Shown here piece after piece: positions 8,403 through 17,393 of a stretch of DNA of 64,000 bases. Under the pieces are notes generated by a model. The model saw only the letters and a program-made list of their open reading frames with translations, made no database searches and was not told the origin of the DNA. Where the stretch lies: positions 62,001 through 126,000 of the forward strand of contig CAVVSK010000011.1 in NCBI GenBank assembly GCA_963750965.1. Direction: 5' to 3'. Both the position numbers and the translations under genes were made by a program. The number at the start of each line of letters is the position of its first letter. Position 1 is the stretch's first letter. This DNA comes from CANKHA01 sp963750965 (GTDB lineage Bacteria > Pseudomonadota > Alphaproteobacteria > Rhizobiales > Xanthobacteraceae).

Positions 8403-9368
8403 ATGTCCCGCTTCAGCAAACTTGTTTCCGGAACCATTGCAGCCAGTGTGTTCGCCGTGATGGCGACTTCGGCATTTGCCCAATTAGGCGAACTGAAACT
8501 GATCGCGCCGGCCGCGCCGGGCGGCGGATGGGACCAGACCGCGCGCTCGATGCAGTCGGCGCTGGTGGCTTCTGGCGCAGCCAAAAACGTCCAGGTGACG
8601 AACATTCCCGGCGCCGGCGGGACCGTCGGCCTTGCACAATTCGTCAACAGCAAAGATCCGAACACGATGATGGTCAACGGCTTCGTCATGGTCGGCGCCA
8701 TCCTGCTCAACAAGTCGCCCGTTTCGCTCGATCAGGTGACGCCGATCGCGAAGCTGACCGAAGAAACGGTGGTGGTCGTCGTCAACGCAGACTCGCCGAT
8801 CAAGAGCGCCAAGGATCTGGCCGCAGCGATCAAGGCCGATGTCAGCAAGGTGACTTTCGCCGGCGGTTCGGCTGGCAGCGTCGATCACATCCTCGCCGCG
8901 CAGATCGTCAAGGCAGCGGGCGCCGATCCCGCCAAGGTCAACTACATTCCCTTCTCCGGCGGCGGTAAATCGATCGCCGCCGTCCTCGGCGGCAAAGTGA
9001 CCGCCGGCATTTCCGGCTACGCGGAATACGAAGGGCAGATCAAGGCCGGCAAGATGCGCGCTCTCGGCATCAGCTCCGAGAAAAAGATGGCCAACATCCC
9101 CGTGCCCACGCTGAAGGAACAGGGACTCGACGCGGTGATCACCAACTGGCGTTCGGTCGTGGCGGCGCCCGGCATTTCCGCCGATGACAAGAAGAAGCTC
9201 GCCGACGCGGTCGACAAGATGGTGAAGTCCGACGCCTGGAAGGAAGTCCTCAAGCAGAAGGGCTGGGACGACGCCTATATGTCCGGTGACCAGTTCGCCA
9301 AGTTCCTGAAGACTGAACAGGCGCGGGTCAGCGAAGTCATGAAGACCATCGGTCTGGTGAAGTCCTGA
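8403..9368 (+). CDS. tctC: Tripartite tricarboxylate transporter binding protein (TctC/Bug family)
   Basis: Periplasmic receptor that captures a small carboxylate and delivers it to the TctAB membrane complex. The ATG is preceded by AAGGAGGAG. A signal peptide ends ATSAFAQ. Bug-family features follow: LKLIAPAAPGGGWDQTARSM around residues 27-46, the loop NIPGAGGTVGLAQF, and SVDHILAAQIVKAAG with the conserved IPFSGGGKS region that usually contacts the ligand carboxylate. The 321-residue length is typical. tctB and tctA follow on the same strand, so this is the receptor of a complete system, unlike the solitary tctC-like gene near 17.4 kb. The substrate is not defined; citrate, tartrate, succinate-like or aromatic acids are all possible for this family. 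Confidence 0.92.
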   Translation: MSRFSKLVSGTIAASVFAVMATSAFAQLGELKLIAPAAPGGGWDQTARSMQSALVASGAAKNVQVTNIPGAGGTVGLAQFVNSKDPNTMMVNGFVMVGAILLNKSPVSLDQVTPIAKLTEETVVVVVNADSPIKSAKDLAAAIKADVSKVTFAGGSAGSVDHILAAQIVKAAGADPAKVNYIPFSGGGKSIAAVLGGKVTAGISGYAEYEGQIKAGKMRALGISSEKKMANIPVPTLKEQGLDAVITNWRSVVAAPGISADDKKKLADAVDKMVKSDAWKEVLKQKGWDDAYMSGDQFAKFLKTEQARVSEVMKTIGLVKS

Positions 9369-9421
9369 GATAGCGTCCCGGCGGCGCGGCGCACAACGGC
9401 GTTGCGTCGTCCGGGGAGAGT

Positions 9422-9907
9422 TTGGGGGCGGCCTTGCAGGAAACGCGTGAGCGTCGAATAGATCCCGCCGGGCTTGCAATCGCCGGCTTGCTCGCGGTCT
9501 TGGCAATCGTGGTCGCCTGGGACACCAGCAATCTCACGCTCACGTCGGTCTATGGCGTCGGGCCGAAGGCGATGCCCTTCATCGTTTCCATCGGACTGGC
9601 CGTCCTGGCAGCCGGCAACTTCATCAACGGCTTGAAAGGGGATATGCCCGTCCGGGAGGAGATCAGCATCCAGCCGATCATGCGCGTGCTTGGCGGGCTC
9701 GCCGCCTTGATCGCCGTGATCGGTTTCGGCGGAGGTTTTATCATCGCCACCGCGCTCCTCTTTGCCATGACCGCGGCAGCCTTCGGCCGCAAGGCCTTTC
9801 ACATAGACATCATCATCGGCTTGGTGCTGGCGACCATCGTCTATCTCGTGTTCTCGAAAATTCTAGCGCTGACATTGCCCGCCGGGCCGCTCGAACGTCT
9901 TTTCTGA
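9422..9907 (+). CDS. tctB: Tripartite tricarboxylate transporter small membrane subunit
   Basis: Small integral membrane subunit that joins TctA and is needed for uptake. About 160 residues with four predicted transmembrane segments: IAGLLAVLAIVVAWDTS, FIVSIGLAVLAAGNFIN, VLGGLAALIAVIGFGGGFIIATALLF (two close helices) and IIIGLVLATIVYLVFSKIL. The C-terminus LALTLPAGPLERLF matches the usual TctB ending LPxGPLE. No ATG is available at the front; the TTG at 9422 follows GGGGAGAG, while another TTG at 9434 is also possible. It sits 53 bp after tctC and 12 bp before tctA. Confidence 0.88.
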   Translation: MGAALQETRERRIDPAGLAIAGLLAVLAIVVAWDTSNLTLTSVYGVGPKAMPFIVSIGLAVLAAGNFINGLKGDMPVREEISIQPIMRVLGGLAALIAVIGFGGGFIIATALLFAMTAAAFGRKAFHIDIIIGLVLATIVYLVFSKILALTLPAGPLERLF

Positions 9908-9919
9908 AAGCCTGCCGGC

Positions 9920-11419
9920 ATGGACGCTCTCGAATCTCTCTTCACCGGCCTCGCCATCGCCACGCAGCCGATGAACATCTTGTTCGCCCTCATCGGCGTG
10001 CTGCTCGGCACCGCCGTGGGCGTGCTGCCGGGGATCGGGCCGGCACTGACAGTCGCGCTGCTCTTGCCGGTGACATTCAAGCTCGATCCGGCCGGCTCGC
10101 TGATCATGTTTGCGGGCATCTATTACGGCGGGATGTATGGTGGCTCGACCACTGCCATCCTGATCAACACCCCCGGCGAGAGCGCCTCGCTCGCCACCGC
10201 GCTGGAGGGCCACAAGATGGCCAAGGCCGGACGCGGCGGTCCGGCGCTGGCTACGGCAGCCATAGGCTCTTTTGTCGCCGGCACGCTTGCGACGATTGGC
10301 ATCGTCTTCCTCGCGCCGTGGCTGGTGAAGATCGCCATTCAGTTTGGTCCGGAAGATTATTTCGCATTGATGTGCGTGGCCTTCGTTACCGTTTCGGCCA
10401 CCTTCGGCACTTCCCCTGTGCGCGGCCTCACCAGTCTCTTCATCGGCCTCACCCTGGGCCTCGTGGGCATCGACACCCTCACCGGCCAAGCCCGCTTGAC
10501 GTTCGGCGTGCCCGAATTGCTCGACGGCATTGAGATAACAACGCTAGCCGTCGGCCTCTTCGCGGTCGGTGAGGCGCTGTTCATCGCTTCACGCCGACAT
10601 AGGGCCGATGAAACGGTCGAGCCGGTACGAGGCTCGCTCTGGATGACGAAGCAAGACTGGCGCCGGTCGGCGCCCGCCTGGCTGCGCGGCGCTCTCTTCG
10701 GTTTTCCCATCGGCGCACTGCCGGCAGGCGGCGCGGAGATCCCGACCTTTCTGTCCTATTCGACGGAAAAACGTTTGACCAAACATCCGGAGGAATTCGG
10801 CCACGGCGCCATCGAAGGCGTCGCCGGGCCCGAAGCCGCCAACAATGCTTCCGCCGCCGGAACGCTGGTGCCGCTGCTGACATTAGGACTGCCCACTTCC
10901 GCCACCGCGGCGATGATGCTCGCCGGCTTCCAGCAATACGGCCTCAACCCCGGACCACTTCTCTTCGCCGAGCGGCCGGATCTCGTCTGGGGCTTGATCG
11001 CCAGCTTATTCATCGCCAATGCCATGCTACTCGTGCTGAACCTGCCGCTGGTCGGGCTGTGGGTGCGGCTGCTCGCAATTCCACAACCTTGGCTTTATGG
11101 CGGCATCCTGGTCTTCGCGACCATGGGCACCATCGCCGCCAATCCTTCCACCGTCGAACTGATGATTCTGACCGTGTTCGGCATCATGGGTTTCTTGATG
11201 CGACGCTTTGACTTCCCGATTGCGCCGGTGGTCATCGGTCTCATTCTCGGTCCCATCGCGGAAGCGCAATTGCGCCGTGCCCTGTCGATCAGCCTCGGCG
11301 ACCCGATGGTGCTGCTGCAAAGCCCGCTATCCGCCACGCTGCTCGGCATCGCCCTGATCGCGTTGGTCGCGCCCTTTGTATTCCGCGGCACGGAGCGGCT
11401 GAAGGCGATCGAGGACTAA
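9920..11419 (+). CDS. tctA: Tripartite tricarboxylate transporter large membrane subunit
   Basis: Main channel of the secondary transporter, taking the substrate from TctC and moving it with a cation gradient. At 499 residues it has the standard TctA size and about 11-12 hydrophobic segments. Family hallmarks are GVLPGIGPALTVALLLPVTF (about residues 35-54), YYGGMYGGSTTAILINTPGE (about 68-87), and the matching second half IGALPAGGAEIPTFLSYSTEKRLTKHPEEFG, EAANNASAAGTLVPLLTLGLP. The two similar PGxGP/PAGG half-motifs show the internal repeat of the family. It ends the tctCBA operon; nothing follows for about 160 bp. Confidence 0.93.
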   Translation: MDALESLFTGLAIATQPMNILFALIGVLLGTAVGVLPGIGPALTVALLLPVTFKLDPAGSLIMFAGIYYGGMYGGSTTAILINTPGESASLATALEGHKMAKAGRGGPALATAAIGSFVAGTLATIGIVFLAPWLVKIAIQFGPEDYFALMCVAFVTVSATFGTSPVRGLTSLFIGLTLGLVGIDTLTGQARLTFGVPELLDGIEITTLAVGLFAVGEALFIASRRHRADETVEPVRGSLWMTKQDWRRSAPAWLRGALFGFPIGALPAGGAEIPTFLSYSTEKRLTKHPEEFGHGAIEGVAGPEAANNASAAGTLVPLLTLGLPTSATAAMMLAGFQQYGLNPGPLLFAERPDLVWGLIASLFIANAMLLVLNLPLVGLWVRLLAIPQPWLYGGILVFATMGTIAANPSTVELMILTVFGIMGFLMRRFDFPIAPVVIGLILGPIAEAQLRRALSISLGDPMVLLQSPLSATLLGIALIALVAPFVFRGTERLKAIED

Positions 11420-11579
11420 CGAGCCGCGCCTGCGAATAAAAGCGGCTATCGGATTCATCCGCCGGGCAGTGCGAAAGGTAAAAGCCGCGCGGCCGGCGCC
11501 ACAAGTGTTAACCGCTCCGAACCGTATCTTAAGATTTCCTTGCTAAGGCCGGGTCATCGCCGCATGCGCGGCGCTGGAG

Positions 11580-11723
11580 ATGGTTTTGGCCTTGATCGGC
11601 ACCGCAGATAAGCCGCCGCCCGCTCTCGTTTCCTTCATCGCGTTCGCCGTGCAGGCGAAGGCGTGTTTGCCGGACGGCTTACTGATCTGGGGCCGCGCAT
11701 ACAAGCCGGTCTCGCTGCAATGA
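11580..11723 (+). CDS. Possible 47-residue leader ORF overlapping the GNAT-like gene
   Basis: A short frame opens at an ATG at 11580 and its TGA (11721-11723) overlaps the ATG at 11720 of the next gene as ATGA, a layout typical of translational coupling. The product would contain a mildly hydrophobic middle (LVSFIAFAVQAKACL). GGAG touches the ATG and is too close to be a good ribosome site. I recognise no family. It may be a leader, a small protein or chance. The remaining 160 bp upstream, back to tctA, hold no gene that I can see. Confidence 0.25.
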   Translation: MVLALIGTADKPPPALVSFIAFAVQAKACLPDGLLIWGRAYKPVSLQ

Positions 11724-12928
11724 TTGGATTAGACAACGCCACCGCGGCCATTGCCTCCGCCCGACGCGCCTCCGCCGTAGATCGCTATTCGTCCATGAAT
11801 TTCGACGTCGAATTGCACCCGCTCGCAGAGCTTGCATCGGTCACCGCCGAATGGCGCTTGCTCGCAGCCTGCGCGCTGGAGCCAAACGTCTTCTACGAGC
11901 CCAGCTTCGCACTGGCGGCTGCGCCTTTGCTCGGGAGGGACGTGCAAGTTGGGCTGGTATGGTCCCGCGCGCCGCGACGCCTGGTGGGGCTGTTTCCCGT
12001 TCGCATCGAACGGCGTCGCTTTGGCGTCCCTTTCCCTGTCGTGGTCGGCTGGACCCATCCTTACGCGCCGCTCGGCACGCCACTGGTCGATCGCGAGATG
12101 GCGGAACCGGTGATCGCCACCTGGCTGAGGTATATCGCAGACAATGCCGCGCTGCCGGATCTGATGCTCCTGCCGTTGATCGCGCAGACCGGGGTTTTTG
12201 CGGCGACGCTGGCCGATTTGCTTGCGCGCAGCGGGTGTCCGTCGACATCCTTCGGCCGGCACGAACGTGCCTTGCTTTTGCCAGGCGACAGCCGCGCCGA
12301 TTATTTCCAGCGCACTATGAGCGGCAAGCGGCTCCGAAACATGCGACGCAGTCATGCGCGGCTGCGAGAGCTTGGTGCCGTAACGTTAGAGACGGAACAA
12401 GACAGCGAGGCTCTTGCCCGCGGGCTTGATGACTTCTTCGCACTCGAAGCCGCCGGCTGGAAGGGTCGAGCCGGTACCGCCGCCTCGCAAGATGCGGATG
12501 TGCGCTATTTTATGGAGCGCGCGGTCACGGCGCTCGGCGCCGAGAACAAGGTTCTGATCCACAGTCTGCGTGCCAATGGCAAAGCGATTGCGATCACCAT
12601 TGCGCTGAAAAGCGGCGATTCGGCCTGGGGCTGGAAAGTCGCCTATGACGAGGCTTATGCCAGCTATTCGCCAGGCGTGCTCGCCGTCGCCGGTTTGACC
12701 GAAACGCTGCTGGCCGATCCGGCGATCACGCAAGCGGATTCCTGCGCGACGGCAACCGACACCATGGCGTCGCAGCTGTGGAACGAACGACTGACGCTCG
12801 CCGATTGGTTGTTCACCGCCGCTGCGGATGCGGAATTTTCCTTCGCGCTTGCATCGCGCCTGGAAGCCTTGCGCCGTGCAGCGATCACGGCGGCTAAATC
12901 AGCGCGCGACCACTTGAGGCGCCGCTGA
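11720..12928 (+). CDS. GNAT-like (BioF2/CelD type) acetyltransferase
   Basis: About 402 residues. The second half matches the GNAT-fold domain often annotated as BioF2-like or CelD/BcsL, found in enzymes of polysaccharide or cell-wall metabolism. Supporting segments are GKRLRNMRRSHARLRELG (about 207-224), DFFALEAAGWKGRAGTA (about 247-263) and a region ending GWKVAYDEAYASYSPGVLAV, where YSPG contacts the acyl donor in relatives. The first half is a partner domain with VFYEPSFALAAAPLL and GLFPVRIERRRFG. The start is uncertain: I use the ATG at 11720, with a GTG at 11663 and an ATG at 11795 as alternatives. Its last 30 bases overlap the convergent CAP lipoprotein gene. The substrate is unknown. 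Confidence 0.75.
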   Translation: MIGLDNATAAIASARRASAVDRYSSMNFDVELHPLAELASVTAEWRLLAACALEPNVFYEPSFALAAAPLLGRDVQVGLVWSRAPRRLVGLFPVRIERRRFGVPFPVVVGWTHPYAPLGTPLVDREMAEPVIATWLRYIADNAALPDLMLLPLIAQTGVFAATLADLLARSGCPSTSFGRHERALLLPGDSRADYFQRTMSGKRLRNMRRSHARLRELGAVTLETEQDSEALARGLDDFFALEAAGWKGRAGTAASQDADVRYFMERAVTALGAENKVLIHSLRANGKAIAITIALKSGDSAWGWKVAYDEAYASYSPGVLAVAGLTETLLADPAITQADSCATATDTMASQLWNERLTLADWLFTAAADAEFSFALASRLEALRRAAITAAKSARDHLRRR

Positions 12929-13459
12929 TTCTTGTTCCGTCTCGGTCGGCGCGGCAACGATCATCGCCCAGAACACCTTATATTTCGTGTTCGGATCATA
13001 GACCGCTGCGATGCCCATGCTCGTTACACCCTTGAGCAGCATGTTGGCGCGATGTGGCGGGGAATCGCGCCAGCCGGAAAAGGCTTCGGCCAAGGTGTGG
13101 TAGCCGGCGCCGATATTCTCCGCGCCGACCTTGTAGACATATCCCGACGCCTTCATGCGCTGCGCGAAGGGCCCGCCGGCATTGTGATCAAGCTTGTCAC
13201 GCCGTGCCATGGCGCGCGCCTGCTGTTCGGCCAGCCGTGAAAGGACAGGATCAACATGGATAGTTCCCAGCCCGTTATTATTGCGATAGCCGGAGATCAT
13301 CGACGCCGCTGCTTCCGCATCCACCTGCGCACCGGGGCGCGCCATGCTGCGGTAAAAGCTTGGTTCGGGTGCCGGTGTCTCGGGCGTACCGCCGCAGCCG
13401 GCGAGCGCTAAGGCAAAAACAAAGGCAAAGATGACGGCCGGAACGCTGCGCAATCGCAT
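12899..13459 (-). CDS. CAP (SCP/PR-1) domain lipoprotein
   Basis: A 186-residue outer-envelope lipoprotein. The N-terminus has a signal peptide with lipobox LAGC (residues 18-21), so Cys21 would be acylated. The rest is a bacterial CAP domain: DPVLSRLAEQQARAMARRDKLDHN (about 69-92), AENIGAGYHTLAEAFSGWRDSPPHRANML (about 113-141) and a YKVFWAMIVAA ending. The His92, Glu and His136 positions line the CAP cavity. Such proteins bind lipids or act in spore and envelope functions; the role here is unknown. Its 3' end overlaps the convergent GNAT-like gene by 30 bp. It is divergent from the MHYT receptor gene across about 140 bp holding a CtrA-like box. Confidence 0.88.
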   Translation of the reverse strand: MRLRSVPAVIFAFVFALALAGCGGTPETPAPEPSFYRSMARPGAQVDAEAAASMISGYRNNNGLGTIHVDPVLSRLAEQQARAMARRDKLDHNAGGPFAQRMKASGYVYKVGAENIGAGYHTLAEAFSGWRDSPPHRANMLLKGVTSMGIAAVYDPNTKYKVFWAMIVAAPTETEQESAAPQVVAR

Positions 13460-13526
13460 TGGCGGGAAATCTCCAGGCGGTCCCGCGGCAATCCGGCGAC
13501 CCGCTCGCAGTGATGGAGAGAGATAG

Positions 13527-13542
13527 TTAAACCTTTACTAAC
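13527..13542 (+). promoter_or_regulatory. CtrA-like binding site
   Basis: TTAA, seven bases, then CTAAC, one mismatch from the alphaproteobacterial CtrA consensus TTAA-N7-TTAAC; another GTTAACC follows at 13549-13555. It lies 60 bp before the receptor ATG. CtrA commonly controls chemotaxis and motility genes in this class; the assignment here is an inference. Confidence 0.35.
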
Positions 13543-13601
13543 CAAGTGTTAACCTCAAAACAACCTTGCGCGCCTACATTGCCGATAACCCCGGTAGGTG
13601 C

Positions 13602-15572
13602 ATGTTCCAAATCTATAATTGTCTCACAACCCAACATGACTGGCGGCTGGTCATCATCGCGGGGCTTGTCTGCCTCCTCGCCAGCTTCGTAGCCGTCACC
13701 ATCCTCTATCGCGCTTTTGTCGTGCACGGAAACGCGCGGGTGGTGTGGATTGCGATCGCAGGCGCAACCGTTGGATGCGGTATCTGGTCAACGCATTTCA
13801 TTGCGATACTGGCATACGAGCCGGGCGTTCCCGTCGGCTACGATGTGTCGCTCACCCTGCTCTCGCTTTTGCTCGCATGCGTGATCACAAGCATCGGCTT
13901 CGCGATGGCAATCTATGCTCCGGGGCAATGGGGTCCGGCGGCAGGCGGCGCTATTGTCGGCATCGGCGTGGTCGTCATGCACTATGTGGGCATGCGCGCG
14001 TTGGAGGTCCAAGGCGATGTACAATGGACCTGGCATCTCGTCGCCGCTTCTATCTTCCTCAGCTGCATATTTAGCGCGGCCGCGGTGAACCTTGCCGCGC
14101 GCCGCCGCGACCAGAAAGGAATGATCGGCTCGGCGCTGTTGCTGACGCTCGCTATTTTGTTGCTCCACTTCACCGCCATGGGCGCCGTCATCGTGGTTCC
14201 CAACCCGGCACGCCAGATCGACCCCTTGGCGCTGTCGCGGATTTGGCTCTCGCTCGCCGTCGCCGGCGCTACTCTCGCCGTACTCGGCATGAGCTCCGTC
14301 GCAGCCTTCGCCGACGGGCGTGTGCGCGAGCAGAATCTGCGACTGGAAACCGCGCTCAACAACATGGCGCACGGGCTTTGCATGTTCGACAAGGACAGCA
14401 AGCTGGTCATCTGCAACGAGCCCTTCATGCAGATGTACAATCTTTCGCCCGACGTCGTGAAACCTGGCATCACGCTGCTCGATTATCTCAAATATCGCGC
14501 CGCCACCGGCACTTTCAGCGGAGACATTCAGCAGTACCACGAAAACGTCATCCGCCAGATGACCAAGGGCAGCGGACGGGTAAACACCGAAATCGTCCTG
14601 CCGAACGGCCATATCATCTCGGTGCTGAACCAATCCATGGCGGGCGGCTGGGTCGGCGTCCATGAAGACGTCACCGAGCGCCGCCGCGCGCTGGAACAAC
14701 GCACCACCATGATCGAACAGGAACAGCGCCGGACTTTGGTGGATGCCGCGATTTCCGCTTTCCGCGAACGGGTGGAGAGCCTGCTGCACACCGTGGGCAA
14801 AAGTACGTCCTCCATGCGTTCCACCGCGACCGCGCTTTACGGCTCCTCCGACGAGACCTCGCAGCGCGCGGAAGGTGCGTTGAAGACCTCTAACGAGGCC
14901 TCCACAAATGTCAGCACCGCCGCCAGCGCTGCCGATGAGATGTCGAGCTCAATCGCCGAGATCAGCCGTCAGCTGCACAAGACCGCAGATATCGTGCGCA
15001 CCGCCGTGAGCGAGGCGCAGGCGACCAATGATGAGATCGCCAGCCTGACAACGGCCGCCGAAAAGATCGGCGAAGTGGTCAAGCTGATTCAGAACATCGC
15101 CGGGCAGACCAATTTGCTTGCGCTGAACGCGACGATCGAGGCGGCGCGAGCCGGTGACGCCGGCCGCGGCTTTGCTGTGGTCGCGTCGGAAGTGAAATCG
15201 CTCGCTGTGCAGACGGCCAAGGCCACTGAAGAAGTCATCAACCACATCGCCGCGGTGCAGACCTCCACCGGCGCGGCGGTGGACGCCATTCGCGGCATCG
15301 CCGACCGCATGCAGCAGATCAATGAATACACCACCGATGTGGCCGCGTCGGTGGAGGAGCAGAACGCCGCCACCGGCGCCATTTCACATAACGTGGCCAG
15401 CGCCGCCGAAGGCACCAAGGTGATCGTCGGGGTGCTCAGCCAGGTGGCCGGATCAGCCACCGGCGCGCGCACCTCCGCGCAGACCATGCTGGACGCTTCG
15501 GAGGTGATGGAGACTTCGGCCGGCAAGCTGCGCGAGGAAGTCGAGAGTTTCCTCGCCAAGGTGGCGAGCTGA
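13602..15572 (+). CDS. MHYT-PAS methyl-accepting chemotaxis-type receptor
   Basis: A 656-residue membrane receptor with three parts. Residues 1 to about 240 form an MHYT sensor with seven hydrophobic helices; its repeated metal-site motifs are visible as STHFIAILAY, MHYVGMRAL and LLHFTAMGAV, and the front CLTTQHDWRLV is typical. A PAS domain follows (about 245-370: NNMAHGLCMFDKDSKLVICN and GGWVGVHEDVTERR). The C-terminus is an MCP signalling domain with the hairpin tip IAGQTNLLALNATIEAARAG and GRGFAVVASEVKSLA, which docks CheA/CheW. I start at the ATG at 13602, behind GGTAGGTG, rather than a non-ATG start at 13566. MHYT is proposed to sense O2, CO or NO through copper. Most MHYT proteins end in GGDEF/EAL, so the MCP output is less common. 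Confidence 0.92.
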   Translation: MFQIYNCLTTQHDWRLVIIAGLVCLLASFVAVTILYRAFVVHGNARVVWIAIAGATVGCGIWSTHFIAILAYEPGVPVGYDVSLTLLSLLLACVITSIGFAMAIYAPGQWGPAAGGAIVGIGVVVMHYVGMRALEVQGDVQWTWHLVAASIFLSCIFSAAAVNLAARRRDQKGMIGSALLLTLAILLLHFTAMGAVIVVPNPARQIDPLALSRIWLSLAVAGATLAVLGMSSVAAFADGRVREQNLRLETALNNMAHGLCMFDKDSKLVICNEPFMQMYNLSPDVVKPGITLLDYLKYRAATGTFSGDIQQYHENVIRQMTKGSGRVNTEIVLPNGHIISVLNQSMAGGWVGVHEDVTERRRALEQRTTMIEQEQRRTLVDAAISAFRERVESLLHTVGKSTSSMRSTATALYGSSDETSQRAEGALKTSNEASTNVSTAASAADEMSSSIAEISRQLHKTADIVRTAVSEAQATNDEIASLTTAAEKIGEVVKLIQNIAGQTNLLALNATIEAARAGDAGRGFAVVASEVKSLAVQTAKATEEVINHIAAVQTSTGAAVDAIRGIADRMQQINEYTTDVAASVEEQNAATGAISHNVASAAEGTKVIVGVLSQVAGSATGARTSAQTMLDASEVMETSAGKLREEVESFLAKVAS

Positions 15573-15576
15573 GGGC

Positions 15577-16584
15577 TCAGCCCAGCAGACCTATCGCGGC
15601 ATAGGACAGAGCGGCGATAATGCCTGACGCGGGGATCGTGATGATCCACGCCACCACGATATTGTTAGCCACGCTCCAGCGCACGGCGGAAAGCCGCCGC
15701 GCCGCGCCCACTCCGATAATCGCGCCGGTGATCGTATGAGTGGTGGAGACCGGAATCCCTAGCCAGGTAGCGCCGAATAGGGTGATCGCCCCGCCGGTTT
15801 CCGCGCAGAAACCTTGCATCGGCGTCAAGCGGGTGATCTTCGATCCCATCGTCTTTACGATGCGCCAGCCGCCCATCAGGGTACCCAGCGCCATCGCGGC
15901 CTGACAGGTGATCACCACCCAGAAAGGTACGTGAAAGCTAGGGCCCAAGTGCCCTTGCGAATACAAAAGCACTGCAATGATGCCCATGGTTTTCTGCGCG
16001 TCATTGCCGCCGTGGCCCAGCGAATAAAGCGAAGCTGAGATGAATTGCAGAATGCGGAATCTGCGGTCGACCGCGTAGGGCGTTTTGCGCAAGTGATACC
16101 ACGACACCAGCAGCACCAGCAGCAGCGCTAAAAGAAAACCCGTCAGCGGTGACAGCACGATAGCGGCGGCTGTCTTGCTCAGACCGGTCCACACGATCGC
16201 GGACCATCCGGCCTTGGCTATGCCGGCGCCCACCAGCCCACCGACCAACGCGTGCGAACTGCTTGAGGGGATGCCAAGCAGCCAAGTGATGACGTTCCAG
16301 GAGATCGCGCCCATGAGCGCGCCGAAGATCACGCGAGGATCCACCACGGTCGCAGCAATGATCCCCGTGCCGAGTGTTTCCGCGACGTGGAGCCCGAAGA
16401 ACAGGAAGGCGATGAAATTGAAAAAGGCCGCCCAAGCCACCGCATATTGCGGGCTGAGCACACGCGTCGAAACGATGGTGGCGATGGAATTCGCGGCATC
16501 GTGCAAACCGTTCAGAAAATCGAACAGGAGCGCAATGGCCACCAGCCCCACCAGAAGGGGCAAGCTGAGAGCGACCGCCTCCAT
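15577..16584 (-). CDS. pit: Inorganic phosphate transporter, Pit family
   Basis: A low-affinity metal-phosphate symporter of the inner membrane, 335 residues with about ten hydrophobic helices. Both PiT signature repeats are present: FDFLNGLHDAANSIATIVSTRVLSP-like at residues 22-46 and SLGHGGNDAQKTMGIIAVLL around 190-209; the paired GxPxSxxHA-like loops LGIPSSSSHALVGGL and LGIPVSTTHTITGAI are also clear. The ATG at 16584 is preceded by GGAG; a TTG one codon upstream is open. It follows the DUF47 gene by 19 bp, the usual pairing of a Pit transporter with its PhoU-like regulator. Its stop lies only four bases from that of the convergent receptor gene. Confidence 0.93.
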   Translation of the reverse strand: MEAVALSLPLLVGLVAIALLFDFLNGLHDAANSIATIVSTRVLSPQYAVAWAAFFNFIAFLFFGLHVAETLGTGIIAATVVDPRVIFGALMGAISWNVITWLLGIPSSSSHALVGGLVGAGIAKAGWSAIVWTGLSKTAAAIVLSPLTGFLLALLLVLLVSWYHLRKTPYAVDRRFRILQFISASLYSLGHGGNDAQKTMGIIAVLLYSQGHLGPSFHVPFWVVITCQAAMALGTLMGGWRIVKTMGSKITRLTPMQGFCAETGGAITLFGATWLGIPVSTTHTITGAIIGVGAARRLSAVRWSVANNIVVAWIITIPASGIIAALSYAAIGLLG

Positions 16585-16603
16585 CAACTCTGCTCCGCTG
16601 CCG

Positions 16604-17245
16604 TCATACGTGATCGAGGACGATGCCTTGCAACTCGTTGGCGACGTCGTCGAAGCGGTCGACCACCTTCTCCAGGTGGTCGTAGACTTCGTTGCCGGTG
16701 ATGTAGTTCATTGGTTCCAGCTTGGAGCGAGCATACAGATCTTTAAGGCCGCGCTCGTGCATCTCGTCGGCTTTGCCTTCAAGGTGCGAAATTTGCTCCG
16801 CGATAGCATTCAGGCGCGCGGCGTGCGTGCTGATGGCGGCCAGCAGGGGAATAGCTTCCTGCACCAGCACGGCGCATTGCACGATAAGATCGCCCATCGC
16901 CTTCATCTCGGGAGTGAAGGTGCGGATATCGAACAGCACGACCGCCTTGGCGGTTTTCTGCATCATGTCGATGGCATTATCCATCGACGTGGTCAGGTCC
17001 TTGATATCGCCACGGTCGAAAGGCGTGATGAAGGTCCTCCGCACCGCGATAAGGATATCGCGTGTGGCAGCGTCGGCTTCGTGTTCCCGGTCCATCACAT
17101 TGTTGAATTGAGGTTCAACCGCGTCGCCGCCCTCAAGCATGGCGCGCAGCGCCTGGGCACCGGCGACGATGGCCTCCGCGTGGCGCGCGAAAAGGCCGAA
17201 GAAGCGCGTCTCCTTCGGCATCAGCATCTGAAACCAGCGCAGCAT
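16604..17245 (-). CDS. DUF47/PhoU-like Pit accessory protein
   Basis: A 213-residue helical protein of the DUF47 family, related to PhoU and regularly encoded just before pit genes. Characteristic segments are MLMPKETRFFGLFARHAEAIVAGA at the N-terminus, DREHEADAATRDILIAVRRTFITPFDRGDI (about 52-81), with the E(X)3D motif that binds metals in PhoU, and LEPMNYITGNEVYDHLEKVVDRFDDVANEL near the C-terminus, a second E/D metal patch. It probably modulates the transporter encoded 19 bp downstream. I do not see a clear Pho box in the 148 bp between it and the next gene. Confidence 0.9.
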   Translation of the reverse strand: MLRWFQMLMPKETRFFGLFARHAEAIVAGAQALRAMLEGGDAVEPQFNNVMDREHEADAATRDILIAVRRTFITPFDRGDIKDLTTSMDNAIDMMQKTAKAVVLFDIRTFTPEMKAMGDLIVQCAVLVQEAIPLLAAISTHAARLNAIAEQISHLEGKADEMHERGLKDLYARSKLEPMNYITGNEVYDHLEKVVDRFDDVANELQGIVLDHV

Positions 17246-17393
17246 GGATGGTCCGCAGTTTCTGGGTTCAGCAACGCTGACCTACCCCCGCATAGCCTGA
17301 GGAAACAATGTTTCGCAAGCGCCAGCGCGGACGGCGGCGCGCCAACTCACATGATTCTTGGGATAAGGGCCGCCGGCGCGCCGACGGCATTAA

